From the NCBI GenBank assembly GCA_023425865.1, contig JAFABV010000028.1, positions 120,512-184,511 on the forward strand: a stretch of 64,000 nt of DNA, written 5' to 3'. Positions 33,224-42,476 of the stretch are shown piece after piece. Both the position numbers and the translations under genes were made by a program. This DNA is from Bacteroidota bacterium. GTDB lineage: Bacteria > Bacteroidota > Bacteroidia > Bacteroidales > Bacteroidaceae. Under the pieces are notes generated by a model. The model was given only the letters and a program-made list of their open reading frames with translations. It was not told where the DNA came from and did no database searches. Within the stretch, counting starts at the first letter, position 1; each line of letters begins with the position of its first letter.

Positions 33224-33480
33224 AGATACTTGGAAATAATACAGAGCGGTTTTACGCGTTACCGCTTCTTGAACCAATAAGGCCATCGTTGCCATCAATA
33301 AAGACCTGCTATCAGATGATGAAGGGACCGTACCTACTAAATGCCTATATCAGACTGATGACTATGAATAACAGGAAACAACACATCTCTATGAGGTAGC
33401 GGTCAATAGTGGCAGTAACCTTCAGTCCTGATACTCTAAGACATGAGTAGGAGATGGCAAATGAAAATGATCTAACATCA
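33224..33480 (+). ncRNA. Candidate small RNA downstream of rplT
   Basis: Stretch beginning at the predicted transcription start of the orphan promoter. It contains a 5' hairpin (AGCGGT with ACCGCT, about 33244-33268), and its ends can pair (TTAGAT at 33222-33227 with ATCTAA at 33470-33475). No open frame of note is present. From memory, a Bacteroidales RNA family (Bacteroidales-1, thought to be 6S-like) tends to lie near rplT; I cannot confirm that this is it. The 3' end is a guess, as no T-tract terminator was found. Confidence 0.35.
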
Positions 33481-33623
33481 CTGCTTGCTACTACAATACA
33501 GTGAATAACTCTCTATGGTCGTGTTCGTGTATATTTATTTGCATGAAACATGGATATGTTTAAAATTCAATTGCAGAATGATAAATAATTTGCTATTATA
33601 GCTACAAACTGAATTGTTTTGTT

Positions 33624-33631
33624 TATATTTG
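33624..33631 (+). promoter_or_regulatory. -7 element of aconitase
   Basis: TATATTTG followed by CA; predicted start near 33638, 24 bases before ATG 33662. This excludes an in-frame ATG at 33614. Confidence 0.6.
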
Positions 33632-33661
33632 CATCTCAACAATCATTTAAAGGTGAATAAA

Positions 33662-35953
33662 ATGATACTTGACATCGATATGTTGAAGCAGTTTTATGCT
33701 TCCTATTCTACCAAGGTTTCTATGGCCCGTGAGGCATTGAACCGTCCACTAACCTACACAGAGAAGGTTCTTTTCGCACATTTGTTTGACGACGCGGATC
33801 TGAAGCCTTTTAAACGAGGTGTTGATTATGTAGATTTTCGTCCGGACCGAGTGGCTATGCAAGACGCAACGGCACAGATGGCCTTGTTGCAGTTTATGAA
33901 TGCGGGCAAGAGCAGGGTGGCTGTACCGGCAAGCGTGCACTGCGATCACCTGATTAGGGCGGATGAAGGAGTAGAGCGCGACTTGCCCACAGCGAGAAAA
34001 ACCAATAGCGAGGTGTATGATTTTCTTCAGTCTGTATCGGCGAAATATCATATAGGCTTCTGGGCACCCGGAGCAGGCATCATCCATCAGGTAGTGCTTG
34101 AGAATTACGCGTTTCCTGGAGGTATGATGGTAGGTACCGACTCGCACACGCCTAATGCAGGTGGACTCGGCATGGTGGCTGTTGGAGTGGGAGGGGCTGA
34201 TGCAGTAGATGTACTGACAGCACTGCCATGGGAACTGAAGATGCCTCGCCTCATCGGTGTGCACCTTACGAACAAACTGTCAGGATGGGCCTCGCCTAAA
34301 GACATTATCCTGAAGATACTGGGTATTCTTACTGTTAAAGGTGGCACTAATGCGATATTGGAGTACTTTGGCGAAGGGGTGGAGAGCCTTTCTACCACAG
34401 GTAAGGCTACGATATGTAACATGGGTGCAGAGTTGGGGGCCACGTGCTCTATCTTCCCGTTCGACAGCCATGCTGATGAGTATTTGAGAATGACAGGTCG
34501 TGAAGAGGTAGCTGTTATGGCTCAACAGCATGAGGCGGAATTGCGTGCCGACGATGAAGTTTACGCTCAGCCTGATATGTATTATGACCAGGTATTGGAG
34601 ATAGACCTTTCGCAGATCGAACTTCACCTCAATGGTCCGTTTACGCCCGATGCCGCCTCGCCCATATCGCAGATGAAGGCAAAGGCTGAGACCAATGATT
34701 ATCCGATGACCGTAGAAGTAGGTCTCGTGGGGTCTTGTACCAATTCGTCTTATCAAGATTTGGCTCGTGCGGCTTCTGTTGCCCGGCAGGCAGCAGAGAA
34801 GAATATAGAGGTGAAGGCTCAATTGATCATCAATCCGGGATCGGAGCAGATTCGGTTTACTGCCGAGCGCGATGGCCTTTTGGATGACTTCAAGAAGATT
34901 GGCGCGATTATTATGACCAATGCCTGTGGCCCCTGCATCGGTCAGTGGAAGCGTCATATAGATGATGACAATCGCAAAAACTCTATTGTCACTTCATTCA
35001 ACCGTAATTTCAGGCGTCGCGCCGATGGCAACCCAAACACATTCGCCTTTGTGGCGTCTCCCGAGTTGACTATCGCGATGGCTATTGCTGGTAGGCTGGA
35101 TTTTAATCCTGTGACAGATAAGTTGACCACACGCGACGGCCAGAGCGTGATTTTGGACGAGCCACATGGCTTCGATTTCCCGCCAAAGGGATTCGCGGCT
35201 GGGGAGGACGCGTCGGTATCTACCTTGGAAGTGTTAGAGAAGAAAGGTCTTTTTATCATGCCGTCGGACGAGCATAAAGATATTGAGGTGGTAATCGATC
35301 CGCAGTCGAACCGCTTGCAGAGACTGGAACCTTTTAAGCCTTGGGATGGCAATGAACTGGAGGATATGCCCTTGCTGATCAAGACACAGGGCAAATGCAC
35401 CACTGATCATATATCGATGGCTGGCCCGTGGTTGAGGTTCCGTGGACACTTGCAGAATATTTCTGACAATCTGCTCATGGGCGCTGTAAATGCCTTCAAC
35501 GGGGAGAGTAATAAGGTTAAGGACCAGCTCGATGGTCAGTATAAGGAAGTGTCATCGGCGGCCAAAGACTACAAAGCGCATGGGGTGGCAAGTATTGTTG
35601 TGGCGGAAGATAATTATGGTGAAGGGTCCTCACGCGAGCATGCAGCCATGGAACCGCGTTATCTCAATGTCAGGGTCATCTTAGCGAAGAGTTTTGCGCG
35701 TATCCATGAGACGAACCTTAAAAAACAGGGTATGCTGGCACTCACCTTCATCAACAAGGATGACTATGATAAAGTGCGGGAAGACGACCGTATCTCGGTT
35801 ATAGGTTTTAGAACCTTCGCCCCAGGGTCGCATTTCACGGTGATAGCAAAGCATAGTGATGGTACTACTGACCGTTTTGAAGTGGAGCACACCTACAACG
35901 AGGCGCAAATAGGCTGGTTTAAGGCTGGGTCGGCACTCAATGATAATAAGTAA
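33662..35953 (+). CDS. acn: Aconitate hydratase
   Basis: 763-residue aconitase, which interconverts citrate and isocitrate using a [4Fe-4S] cluster. The three cluster Cys are in VGSCTNSSYQDLARAA and TNACGPCIGQW (two Cys). The substrate motifs GTDSHTPNAGG, NRNFRRRADG and the swivel-domain segment EDNYGEGSSREHAAMEPR are complete. The size and motif pattern fit the mitochondrial-type aconitase found in Bacteroidota, not the 900-residue bacterial AcnA. It precedes citrate synthase by under 100 bases. Isocitrate dehydrogenase, often between these genes in Bacteroides, is absent here. Confidence 0.95.
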   Translation: MILDIDMLKQFYASYSTKVSMAREALNRPLTYTEKVLFAHLFDDADLKPFKRGVDYVDFRPDRVAMQDATAQMALLQFMNAGKSRVAVPASVHCDHLIRADEGVERDLPTARKTNSEVYDFLQSVSAKYHIGFWAPGAGIIHQVVLENYAFPGGMMVGTDSHTPNAGGLGMVAVGVGGADAVDVLTALPWELKMPRLIGVHLTNKLSGWASPKDIILKILGILTVKGGTNAILEYFGEGVESLSTTGKATICNMGAELGATCSIFPFDSHADEYLRMTGREEVAVMAQQHEAELRADDEVYAQPDMYYDQVLEIDLSQIELHLNGPFTPDAASPISQMKAKAETNDYPMTVEVGLVGSCTNSSYQDLARAASVARQAAEKNIEVKAQLIINPGSEQIRFTAERDGLLDDFKKIGAIIMTNACGPCIGQWKRHIDDDNRKNSIVTSFNRNFRRRADGNPNTFAFVASPELTIAMAIAGRLDFNPVTDKLTTRDGQSVILDEPHGFDFPPKGFAAGEDASVSTLEVLEKKGLFIMPSDEHKDIEVVIDPQSNRLQRLEPFKPWDGNELEDMPLLIKTQGKCTTDHISMAGPWLRFRGHLQNISDNLLMGAVNAFNGESNKVKDQLDGQYKEVSSAAKDYKAHGVASIVVAEDNYGEGSSREHAAMEPRYLNVRVILAKSFARIHETNLKKQGMLALTFINKDDYDKVREDDRISVIGFRTFAPGSHFTVIAKHSDGTTDRFEVEHTYNEAQIGWFKAGSALNDNK

Positions 35954-36047
35954 TGTCTTGTTGAACTAAAGATCCCTTAACAACAAGAACTTTTGATGTA
36001 TGAGAGATTTTAAATTTAATAGCGTATCACGTTTAAACTTTAATAAC

Positions 36048-37394
36048 ATGAAAAAAGAATATTTGATATATAAGCTGAGTGACGAAGTGAAGAATACATG
36101 CAAGATACCTCTTGACGCGTTTCAACAGTATGGCGTAAAGCGTGGACTGAGAAACGAAGATGGGTCTGGTGTGCTTGTGGGACTTACCAATATCGGTAAT
36201 GTTGTGGGTTATGAGCGTGGCGAGGATGGCCAGCTTAAGCCGTGTCCCGGTCGACTATATTACCGCGGGTATGAACTTGATGACTTGGTGTCGCCGCTCC
36301 TTAAGGAAAAACGTTTTGGCTTTGAGGAAATTGCCTATCTGCTGTTGTCAGGCAGATTGCCTGACAAAGAGGAGTTGGCTGCGTTCCAGGAGTTGCTTAA
36401 TGAGAATATGCCGCTCGACCACCGTACAATCGTTCATATTATCGACCTCGAAGGATCAAATATCATGAATATCCTGGCACGCTGCGTGCTGGAAATGTAT
36501 ACCTTCGATCCTAATCCAGATGATTTGTCACGCGACAATCTGATGCGTCAGTCGATTGAGCTGATTGCTAAATTCCCCACGGTCATTGCCTATGCCTTCA
36601 ATATCTACCAGCATGGGGTTCAGGGTAGCAGCCTGAATATCCGCAAACCGAAAGAGAACAAGACCATTGCCGAGAACTTCCTCTATATGCTCAAGGATGA
36701 AGACTATACTCGTCTCGATGCTCGTGTCCTCGATCTGTTACTTGTGATTCAGGCAGAACATGGAGGAGGTAACAACTCTACCTTTACGGTGCGCGTAACC
36801 TCATCTACCCGCACTGACACCTATTCAAGCATTGCCGCAGGTATCGGCTCCTTGAAGGGCCCGTTGCATGGTGGTGCTAATGTAGAGGCTATTCATATGT
36901 TCAATCATTTGAAGGAGGTGATCTCTGATTGGACCAACATAGACGAGATTGATACCTATCTCAAGCGGATGCTGAACAAGGAAGCGTATGATAAGTCGGG
37001 ATTGATTTATGGTATCGGTCATGCCGTGTATACCATGAGCGATCCACGTGCGGTAGAACTCAAGAAACTGGCTGGTGACTTGGCTAAGGAGAAGAAGCGC
37101 GAGGCTGAATATGAGTTTTTGAAGCTGATAGAGCAGGAAGGCGTAAAGTGTGTGACGGCGCACCGCAAATCGAACAAGCCGGTTTGCGCTAACCTCGATT
37201 TTTATAGCGGATTCATCTATGAGATGATTGGTTTGCCGCAGGAGATTTCTACTCCGATCTTTGCATTGGCGCGTATCGTGGGATGGACGGCACATCGTAT
37301 TGAGGAACTCAACTTCGAGGGACGTCGTATCATTCGTCCGGCTTACAAGACACTGCTTGAGCAGAAAGATTACATCCCTCTCAACGAGCGGTAA
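36048..37394 (+). CDS. gltA: Citrate synthase
   Basis: 448-residue citrate synthase condensing acetyl-CoA with oxaloacetate. Active-site regions visible are GPLHGGANVEA (His), YGIGHAVYTMSDPRA (His) and KSNKPVCANLDFYSGFIYEM (Asp). The N-terminal part LIYKLSDEVKNTCKIPLDAF is typical of the Bacteroidota form. ATG 36048 (MKKEYLIYKLS) matches homolog starts from memory; an in-frame ATG at 36000 would add 16 residues and cannot be excluded. It follows aconitase directly and is ended by a strong terminator. Confidence 0.93.
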   Translation: MKKEYLIYKLSDEVKNTCKIPLDAFQQYGVKRGLRNEDGSGVLVGLTNIGNVVGYERGEDGQLKPCPGRLYYRGYELDDLVSPLLKEKRFGFEEIAYLLLSGRLPDKEELAAFQELLNENMPLDHRTIVHIIDLEGSNIMNILARCVLEMYTFDPNPDDLSRDNLMRQSIELIAKFPTVIAYAFNIYQHGVQGSSLNIRKPKENKTIAENFLYMLKDEDYTRLDARVLDLLLVIQAEHGGGNNSTFTVRVTSSTRTDTYSSIAAGIGSLKGPLHGGANVEAIHMFNHLKEVISDWTNIDEIDTYLKRMLNKEAYDKSGLIYGIGHAVYTMSDPRAVELKKLAGDLAKEKKREAEYEFLKLIEQEGVKCVTAHRKSNKPVCANLDFYSGFIYEMIGLPQEISTPIFALARIVGWTAHRIEELNFEGRRIIRPAYKTLLEQKDYIPLNER

Positions 37395-37443
37395 GCAGCG
37401 TGTTGATACCAATGCAGAACTGATGCACGGCATGAAATAACCA

Positions 37444-37493
37444 ATATGCGGAGGACTCGCACCACTATGGGCGAGAGCCTCCGCATATTTTTT
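37444..37493. terminator. Terminator after citrate synthase
   Basis: ATATGCGGAGG (37444-37454) pairs with CCTCCGCATAT (37478-37488), with inner stem CTCGC/GCGAG, then TTTTT. It lies between genes that converge. Confidence 0.92.
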
Positions 37494-37619
37494 ATGTCGC
37501 TTCACCAAACAGGATTACTACATCACATGCTCCCGGTGTTACCCAGTTTGATAAAGGGTGGACATCTTTCAGTTGCCTCTCTTACCGTCTTTAGAGATTC
37601 GACTGTGTATCGCTGTGAG

Positions 37620-38246
37620 CTACTGAAGCACCAAGACTATGGTCTCGTGGGCCTTCAATGTACCCGACCATCCTTTCGCCCTTTTGCCCACGTTGCTCTT
37701 AGCCCACACATCGCGTACAGCATAGCGGCTCTTTAGACCAAGGGAACTAAAAGCAAGTTTGATGTGTGTTTCTTTGTCGGTGGCATTCAGAATGGCTACA
37801 GCAGTACGATTATTGGTAAGCTGACGCATATAGATGTCGCACCCACTCTGCGTGAGCACCTGCTTGGCTGCTATACCTAATGGGTCTTGGTCGATGGCGA
37901 TGATTTCGCGGTTGAGCAGAATTTTGCGCGCTTCTTCACTTGTGTTTAAGATGTCGTGACTCATGGCGAGCGGTGATGCCAGCATGGCCCACATGCTCAT
38001 TTGTGACTGATATTCCACATAGCTGCACTCTTTTCCGCCCAAATCGCTGGAAGGGCCACCCTTTCCTTCCAGTCCCACAACCAGCATATCCATGTCGTTC
38101 CAATGGCCTGGCCCGGCATACATGTTCCATGTCATCCAACCCATGGGAGGGGTGGGGGCCAGACGGTCGCGGTCGGTAGCCTGTAAGTTGGTCAGTGGCA
38201 ACAAGGCCAAGAGTGTCGAAAGAAAAATAATACGATAAAGTTTCAT
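37620..38246 (-). pseudogene. GH27 alpha-galactosidase remnant with internal deletion
   Basis: 208-residue open frame with a signal peptide (LYRIIFLSTLLALLPLTNLQA) and the first GH27 motif APTPPMGWMTWN. This is joined directly to MYAGPGHWNDMDML, which in whole GH27 enzymes lies some 250 residues further on. The C-terminal barrel end (QMSMWAMLASPLAMSHD and REIIAIDQDPLG) and the C-terminal beta domain are present. The missing part carries both catalytic Asp residues (the YxKYD nucleophile and the acid/base), so galactosidase activity is not expected. The deletion keeps the frame, so the protein could still be made. Its neighbours include a GH3 beta-glucosidase. Confidence 0.85.
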
Positions 38247-38359
38247 ATATCTGATTAGGTTGATGAGTCATCGGGTCAAGATATGGGGCCCATTGCCGTT
38301 TTCATTTAATGGGCCAATGCATCATTCTCCGGCAAGCTATCGATTGCTGGTTAGGGTTG

Positions 38360-39298
38360 CTAACCTTCATGCTTTATCCCGGCAGACTCTAAGGTCATGA
38401 TTACCTTGTCGTCTGTCCACGTCCCTTCTTTTTTTGCTTTGACAACCTGATGGTATTTCTCAAGGTGTTCTTTTGCCTTTGTTTCAGCTTGCTGTGCTTG
38501 GATATTGGAATGAGCATCCTCGGGTGTGATGCGCATAGTACCAGCCTTCTTCACCAAGTCTTTCACGATTTCTCCGCCTACGATGAGTCCTGCGGTAGAT
38601 GGCACAAAGGCATTACTGGCAGGAATGTCACGCCGCTCGGTACACTTTCGCATATCCTTGTCCGGACAGATGCAATGAAATCGGCAAGAGATGGTGTCGT
38701 CGTCTATCTGCTTCAGCGGTTCCTCCTCACTATATACAACCTTGAGATGTGGGATATGTAACTTACGAAGTTTCTTGCGGATAACTTTGGCCAAAGGGTC
38801 CATTTTGGTTTTGGTGATGTCTGCCACACGGAATGCGGTGATATCAAGCTTGTTGGCAGCCCCCATGCATGAAATTATGGGGATATGAAGTTCATGACAG
38901 CGCTTGATAAGTTCCAGTTTGGCGGTGACGGTGTCGATGCAGTCAGCCACATAATCAAACTTGGTCAAGTCGATAGCGTCAGCATTCTGTGGCATATAAA
39001 ACATCTGATACTTGTGTACGATACAACGTGGGTTGATATCTCTCACTCTCTCGGCAGCCACATCCACTTTCTGTTTGCCCACGGTAGAGATTAATGCATG
39101 GAGCTGACGATTGACATTGGTCAGACATACTTTGTCGTCATCGAAGATGTCGAGTTCGCCGACACCGCTTCGTGCCAGCACTTCTATTACATATCCGCCA
39201 ACACCGCCAACACCGAATACGGCCACGCGGGCTCCTGCCAACGTATTCATCGCCGGCTTGCCCAGTAGCAGCTGTGTGCGGGAAAATTGATTCTGCAT
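38360..39298 (-). CDS. tcdA: TcdA, tRNA threonylcarbamoyladenosine dehydratase
   Basis: 312-residue E1-like (ThiF-fold) ATP-dependent enzyme that cyclises t6A to ct6A at position 37 of tRNAs. The nucleotide loop is VAVFGVGGVGGYVIEVLARSG, followed by the substrate segment TNVNRQLHALISTVGKQK and YVADCIDTVTAKLELI. The C-terminus is about 60 residues longer than the E. coli form and highly charged. Single gene with its own promoter. A related but different ThiF-type activity is possible, but the motif set fits TcdA best. Confidence 0.9.
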   Translation of the reverse strand: MQNQFSRTQLLLGKPAMNTLAGARVAVFGVGGVGGYVIEVLARSGVGELDIFDDDKVCLTNVNRQLHALISTVGKQKVDVAAERVRDINPRCIVHKYQMFYMPQNADAIDLTKFDYVADCIDTVTAKLELIKRCHELHIPIISCMGAANKLDITAFRVADITKTKMDPLAKVIRKKLRKLHIPHLKVVYSEEEPLKQIDDDTISCRFHCICPDKDMRKCTERRDIPASNAFVPSTAGLIVGGEIVKDLVKKAGTMRITPEDAHSNIQAQQAETKAKEHLEKYHQVVKAKKEGTWTDDKVIMTLESAGIKHEG

Positions 39299-39323
39299 AT
39301 CCTGTTTATTTATTTTTGGATTG

Positions 39324-39331
39324 CAAAGTTA
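39324..39331 (-). promoter_or_regulatory. -7 element of tcdA
   Basis: Minus-strand TAACTTTG followed by CA; predicted start near 39317, about 20 bases before the ATG at 39298. Confidence 0.65.
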
Positions 39332-39719
39332 CTCAATTTTTCTTATGTAGACACCAACGCTTCCGCGATATTCTTCTGTCACCAGCAGTTTTAGAAACAT
39401 AGAAAGTCAAAAGACAGACGCGCGTTCGGGATAAGATGAGTATGCAAACAGTCGCCCTCGGGTGAGTGGCTGAAGTGGGTCATTGGCATAGGTCTATCGA
39501 AGTGCGATGCAAACGCATATTGCGCATGTTTACCAATCTGTACCGGGTAATTTCACCTGTAAAGTGAGGTGTCTGTCGTAAACCGCCTATTAAACAGGCG
39601 TAAACCATAGGTTTAGTCATGATAAATGGGGCAGTTATGAGCCTCAAAGCTGCCCTTTCAACTGCCTTCCGCGCCTATGGCAAGGGTGGGCGGGCTCAAT
39701 GAGACCCCCCAAGTCATCA

Positions 39720-39834
39720 GATGATTCTATATAGAATGATATGATGGTTTTATATAGAACCATTGGATGGTTTTATATAGAATTATCGGATGATTTTATA
39801 TAGAATTATCGGGCTGTTCGGTGCGAACGGTTGG
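39720..39834. repeat. 23-base tandem array, copy 3 (four units plus end variant)
   Basis: Units begin at 39720, 39743, 39766 and 39789, each exactly 23 bases, with cores TTCTATATAGAA or TTTTATATAGAA. Unit two is ATGGTTTTATATAGAACCAT plus linker, nearly a full 20-base palindrome. The end unit (39812-39834) has TTCGGTGCGAA, the GC-rich TTC-N5-GAA form. Confidence 0.93.
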
Positions 39835-39964
39835 GCGTAGGCATGGAGATGGGGTGGCGTGCGGGGTGGTCACCGTGGCCAAGAAGGTGGCTTGGGCAAG
39901 ACGCCACGGAGGATAAGTGGATACGGATACATGGGGCTGAAACCACGGGGGACAAGTATAATTA

Positions 39965-40005
39965 AGCCCATCGACCTCAGATTAGGCGTCTGGAGGTGAT
40001 GGGCT
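39965..40005 (-). terminator. Terminator of the GH3 beta-glucosidase gene
   Basis: AGCCCATC (39965-39972) and GATGGGCT (39998-40005) with inner CCTC/GAGG pairs; on the minus strand the stem is followed by TTAATTAT. It lies about 30 bases after the bglX stop. Confidence 0.8.
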
Positions 40006-40033
40006 AAACTATAGATTGATGTTCAAGGCATGG

Positions 40034-42415
40034 TCATTGAATGTTGATGACGGTTTTCGCACGTATATCGTCCGATGCCGCACCCACCATGATCTCCACG
40101 GAGCCGGGCTCTACGGCAAATACCATGTCACGGTTGACGATTTGCAGGTCTTTGTCGTCAATGATCCACTCCACAGTCCGAGTCTCGTGCTTTTTGATGG
40201 CTACTCTCTGGAAGCGGGCCAATTGCTTTATGGGCTGCGAAACACTGGACACAAGATGACGCAGATAGAGCTGCGCCACTTCCTCACCATCGTATTCGCC
40301 TGTATTGGTAATGTCGACGGCAATGTGATAGCGATGGTTGCCCAGCGCTTTCGTTTGCAGGTTGGCATAACTAAACGTAGTGTAGCTCATGCCTGCACCG
40401 AAGGCATAGGCCGGGGCTGCCGTCCCCTCCACGTAGTTGTGGGGCGTGGGCACTCGTTTGTTGTAATACACAGGCAGCTGTCCTTCATGGGCAGGAACGG
40501 AGAAAGGCAGACGGCCAGCCGGATTGACCTCGCCGAAAATGACACGGGCAAGTGCCTTTCCGCCAGCTTCTCCTGGGTAGTAGGCACAAAGCAAGGCGTC
40601 GGCATGATCTTTAGCCCAGTTCATGTTGAGTGGACGTCCTTCGATATACACCACGATAAGGGGTTTGCCTGTGGTCTTGAGCGCCTTGAGCAATGCCAAT
40701 TGGTCGCCAAGCAGTGTGAGTGTAGCCCGGTCGAAGCCTTCGCCACAGTCCATGTCGCTCACCGACCTGCTGTCGGTTTCTGCAGCGCCAGTTGTCTTGT
40801 AGCTGGTCTTGAAATCGCGTGCGCTCGATCCTCCCACAGCCACAATTACAGCATCGGCCTCACGCGCTACCGCCACCGCACCGGCTATGTCGCTATTGAC
40901 CGTGTCGCGTATGGCACAACCCTTGGCATAGCTCACATGGTTGGCAGTGATTAGTTCCTTAACACCTTGCAGCAGAGTGGTTACTTTGCCATCGGGCTGA
41001 GGTGCCGTATAATCTCCCAGCATGTTATACACGTTGTCAGCATTGGGCCCAACCACAGCTACTTTCATGTCTTTCCGTAGTGGTAATGTGTTGTTGTTCT
41101 TAAGCAGAGTTATCGAGGCCTCCGCTACGCGCTGTGCAACGGTCTGCGCATAAGCGTCGTGTACGGTACGGGTTGCCTTAGTGTCGACATAGGGATTCTC
41201 AAACAAGCCCAGTTCCATCTTCATGGTAAGAACTCGGCGACAGGCCTCATCGATGAGCGCGGGGACAATCATACCCTTGCGCGCGGCGTCAGCCAAGGTG
41301 CTGTAAGCCTTGCCGCCTAAGTCGACATCTACACCTGCCGTCAAGGCCATGACCGCAGCCTGTTGCAGCGTGGCAGCCACTCGGTGAGTTTCGTAGATGC
41401 CGTCGATGCTATAGAGGTCGGACACGACGAAGCCTTTGAAGTTCCAGTCTCGACGCAGTACTCCGTTGTAGAGTTCTTCGTTGCAGGTAGATGGTACACC
41501 GTCGATAGAGTTGTAAGAGGTCATCACCGACAGGGCACCGGCCTCTACCGCTTCGCGAAACGGACGTAGGAAGTTTTGTTTGAGGTCACGCTCACCTAAA
41601 ACACTCTGCCCGCCATTTTGTCCGCCCTCAGTAGTTCCGTAGCCGATAAAATGCTTCAGCGTAGATATTGTGGCATAAGGTTTCGAGGTATCGAATCCTC
41701 CTAATCCACGTACCTCTGCAGCTCCCATAGTGGCCGATAGCACGGGATCCTCACCCATCGACTCTTCCACGCGCGACCACCGGGCGTCACGAGTGAGGTC
41801 GATAACGGGACCGTAGCTGATATGTGCGCCTTGTAATCTGATTTCCTTAGCGATAACCTCACCCATCTGTTTCGCCAAGTCTGGATTCCAAGTGGCGGCG
41901 ACACCGATACCAGTGGGAAAAACAGTGGTGCCGATGGCCATATGCCCGTGAGGGGCCTCCTCGGCAAAGAAAAGAGGAATGTAGAGACGCGAATGTTGCA
42001 GATAATTACGTTGCAAGGCATTGCAGGCCTTGGCTGCCAGTTCTGGATTGAGGCCGTTGTCCAAGGTCTTCTGCGTCCACGGGTCGGCACGCAACGTGGC
42101 CCAGAGCATGCCCACGTTAGATTGGATGACATCCGACGCGAAACGTTCCGACGGCATGACGTTTTTGCCGTCACGGTCGTAGTAAGGCCAGCCGAGCAGG
42201 CAGCGCAACTGTCCAACCTTCTCGTTGATTGTCATACGTTGCAACAAGTCGTTGACACGCTCTGCGATGGGCAGAGACGCGTCACGGTAGGGCAATGTTG
42301 TTCCTTTGGCCCACAATGTCGCAGGTAAGGCGATGGCAAGTGACAGGATGAAGTGCTGAAGGACTGCGCCCCTACTGCATACAAATTTGAAGTGAAAGCT
42401 AAAATCAGATTTCAT
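40034..42415 (-). CDS. bglX: GH3 beta-glucosidase (BglX type), exported
   Basis: 793-residue exported glycoside hydrolase of family 3. A basic, then hydrophobic stretch (LQHFILSLAIALPATLWA) acts as signal peptide. The (beta/alpha)8 domain has KHFIGYG and the nucleophile Asp333 in GFVVSDLYSIDGI. The alpha/beta sandwich follows (MKVAVVGPNADNVYNMLGDY), then a fibronectin III-like C-terminal domain (VAQLYLRHLVSSVSQP). It removes terminal beta-linked glucose or xylose units in the periplasm; substrate is inferred. It diverges from a small membrane-protein gene and has its own terminator. Confidence 0.93.
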   Translation of the reverse strand: MKSDFSFHFKFVCSRGAVLQHFILSLAIALPATLWAKGTTLPYRDASLPIAERVNDLLQRMTINEKVGQLRCLLGWPYYDRDGKNVMPSERFASDVIQSNVGMLWATLRADPWTQKTLDNGLNPELAAKACNALQRNYLQHSRLYIPLFFAEEAPHGHMAIGTTVFPTGIGVAATWNPDLAKQMGEVIAKEIRLQGAHISYGPVIDLTRDARWSRVEESMGEDPVLSATMGAAEVRGLGGFDTSKPYATISTLKHFIGYGTTEGGQNGGQSVLGERDLKQNFLRPFREAVEAGALSVMTSYNSIDGVPSTCNEELYNGVLRRDWNFKGFVVSDLYSIDGIYETHRVAATLQQAAVMALTAGVDVDLGGKAYSTLADAARKGMIVPALIDEACRRVLTMKMELGLFENPYVDTKATRTVHDAYAQTVAQRVAEASITLLKNNNTLPLRKDMKVAVVGPNADNVYNMLGDYTAPQPDGKVTTLLQGVKELITANHVSYAKGCAIRDTVNSDIAGAVAVAREADAVIVAVGGSSARDFKTSYKTTGAAETDSRSVSDMDCGEGFDRATLTLLGDQLALLKALKTTGKPLIVVYIEGRPLNMNWAKDHADALLCAYYPGEAGGKALARVIFGEVNPAGRLPFSVPAHEGQLPVYYNKRVPTPHNYVEGTAAPAYAFGAGMSYTTFSYANLQTKALGNHRYHIAVDITNTGEYDGEEVAQLYLRHLVSSVSQPIKQLARFQRVAIKKHETRTVEWIIDDKDLQIVNRDMVFAVEPGSVEIMVGAASDDIRAKTVINIQ

Positions 42416-42443
42416 ATAGTTATATATTGTAATAGGATTGTTA

Positions 42444-42451
42444 TATCTTTG
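42444..42451 (+). promoter_or_regulatory. -7 element of the 121-residue membrane protein gene
   Basis: TATCTTTG followed by TA; predicted start near 42457, about 20 bases before ATG 42477, excluding the in-frame TTG at 42438. Confidence 0.6.
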
Positions 42452-42476
42452 TAGGCGAAATAAAAACCGAAAAGCG

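Larger units (their letters stand above)
32952..33610. other. Gene-free stretch between rplT and aconitase
   Basis: About 660 bases without a protein gene. It holds the rplT terminator (32989-33018), a promoter at 33211-33218 pointing right, a candidate small RNA after it, and AT-rich sequence up to the aconitase promoter. Confidence 0.75.
39299..39964. other. Gene-free stretch between bglX and tcdA
   Basis: About 670 bases (of a 735-base gap) with no gene seen. It contains the tcdA promoter, two small inverted repeats (GCCT-attaaac-AGGC near 39584, and TAAACC-ata-GGTTTA at 39601-39615), the third 23-base array at 39720-39834, and then GC-rich sequence before the bglX terminator. Confidence 0.75.

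Noticed and set aside
37446..37736. 96-codon plus-strand open frame after citrate synthase
   Set aside because: It begins inside the terminator hairpin and overlaps the GH27 remnant in antisense; no recognisable protein.
40016..40954. 312-codon plus-strand open frame opposite bglX
   Set aside because: Entirely antisense to a complete GH3 gene with all motifs; no promoter and no recognisable domain.
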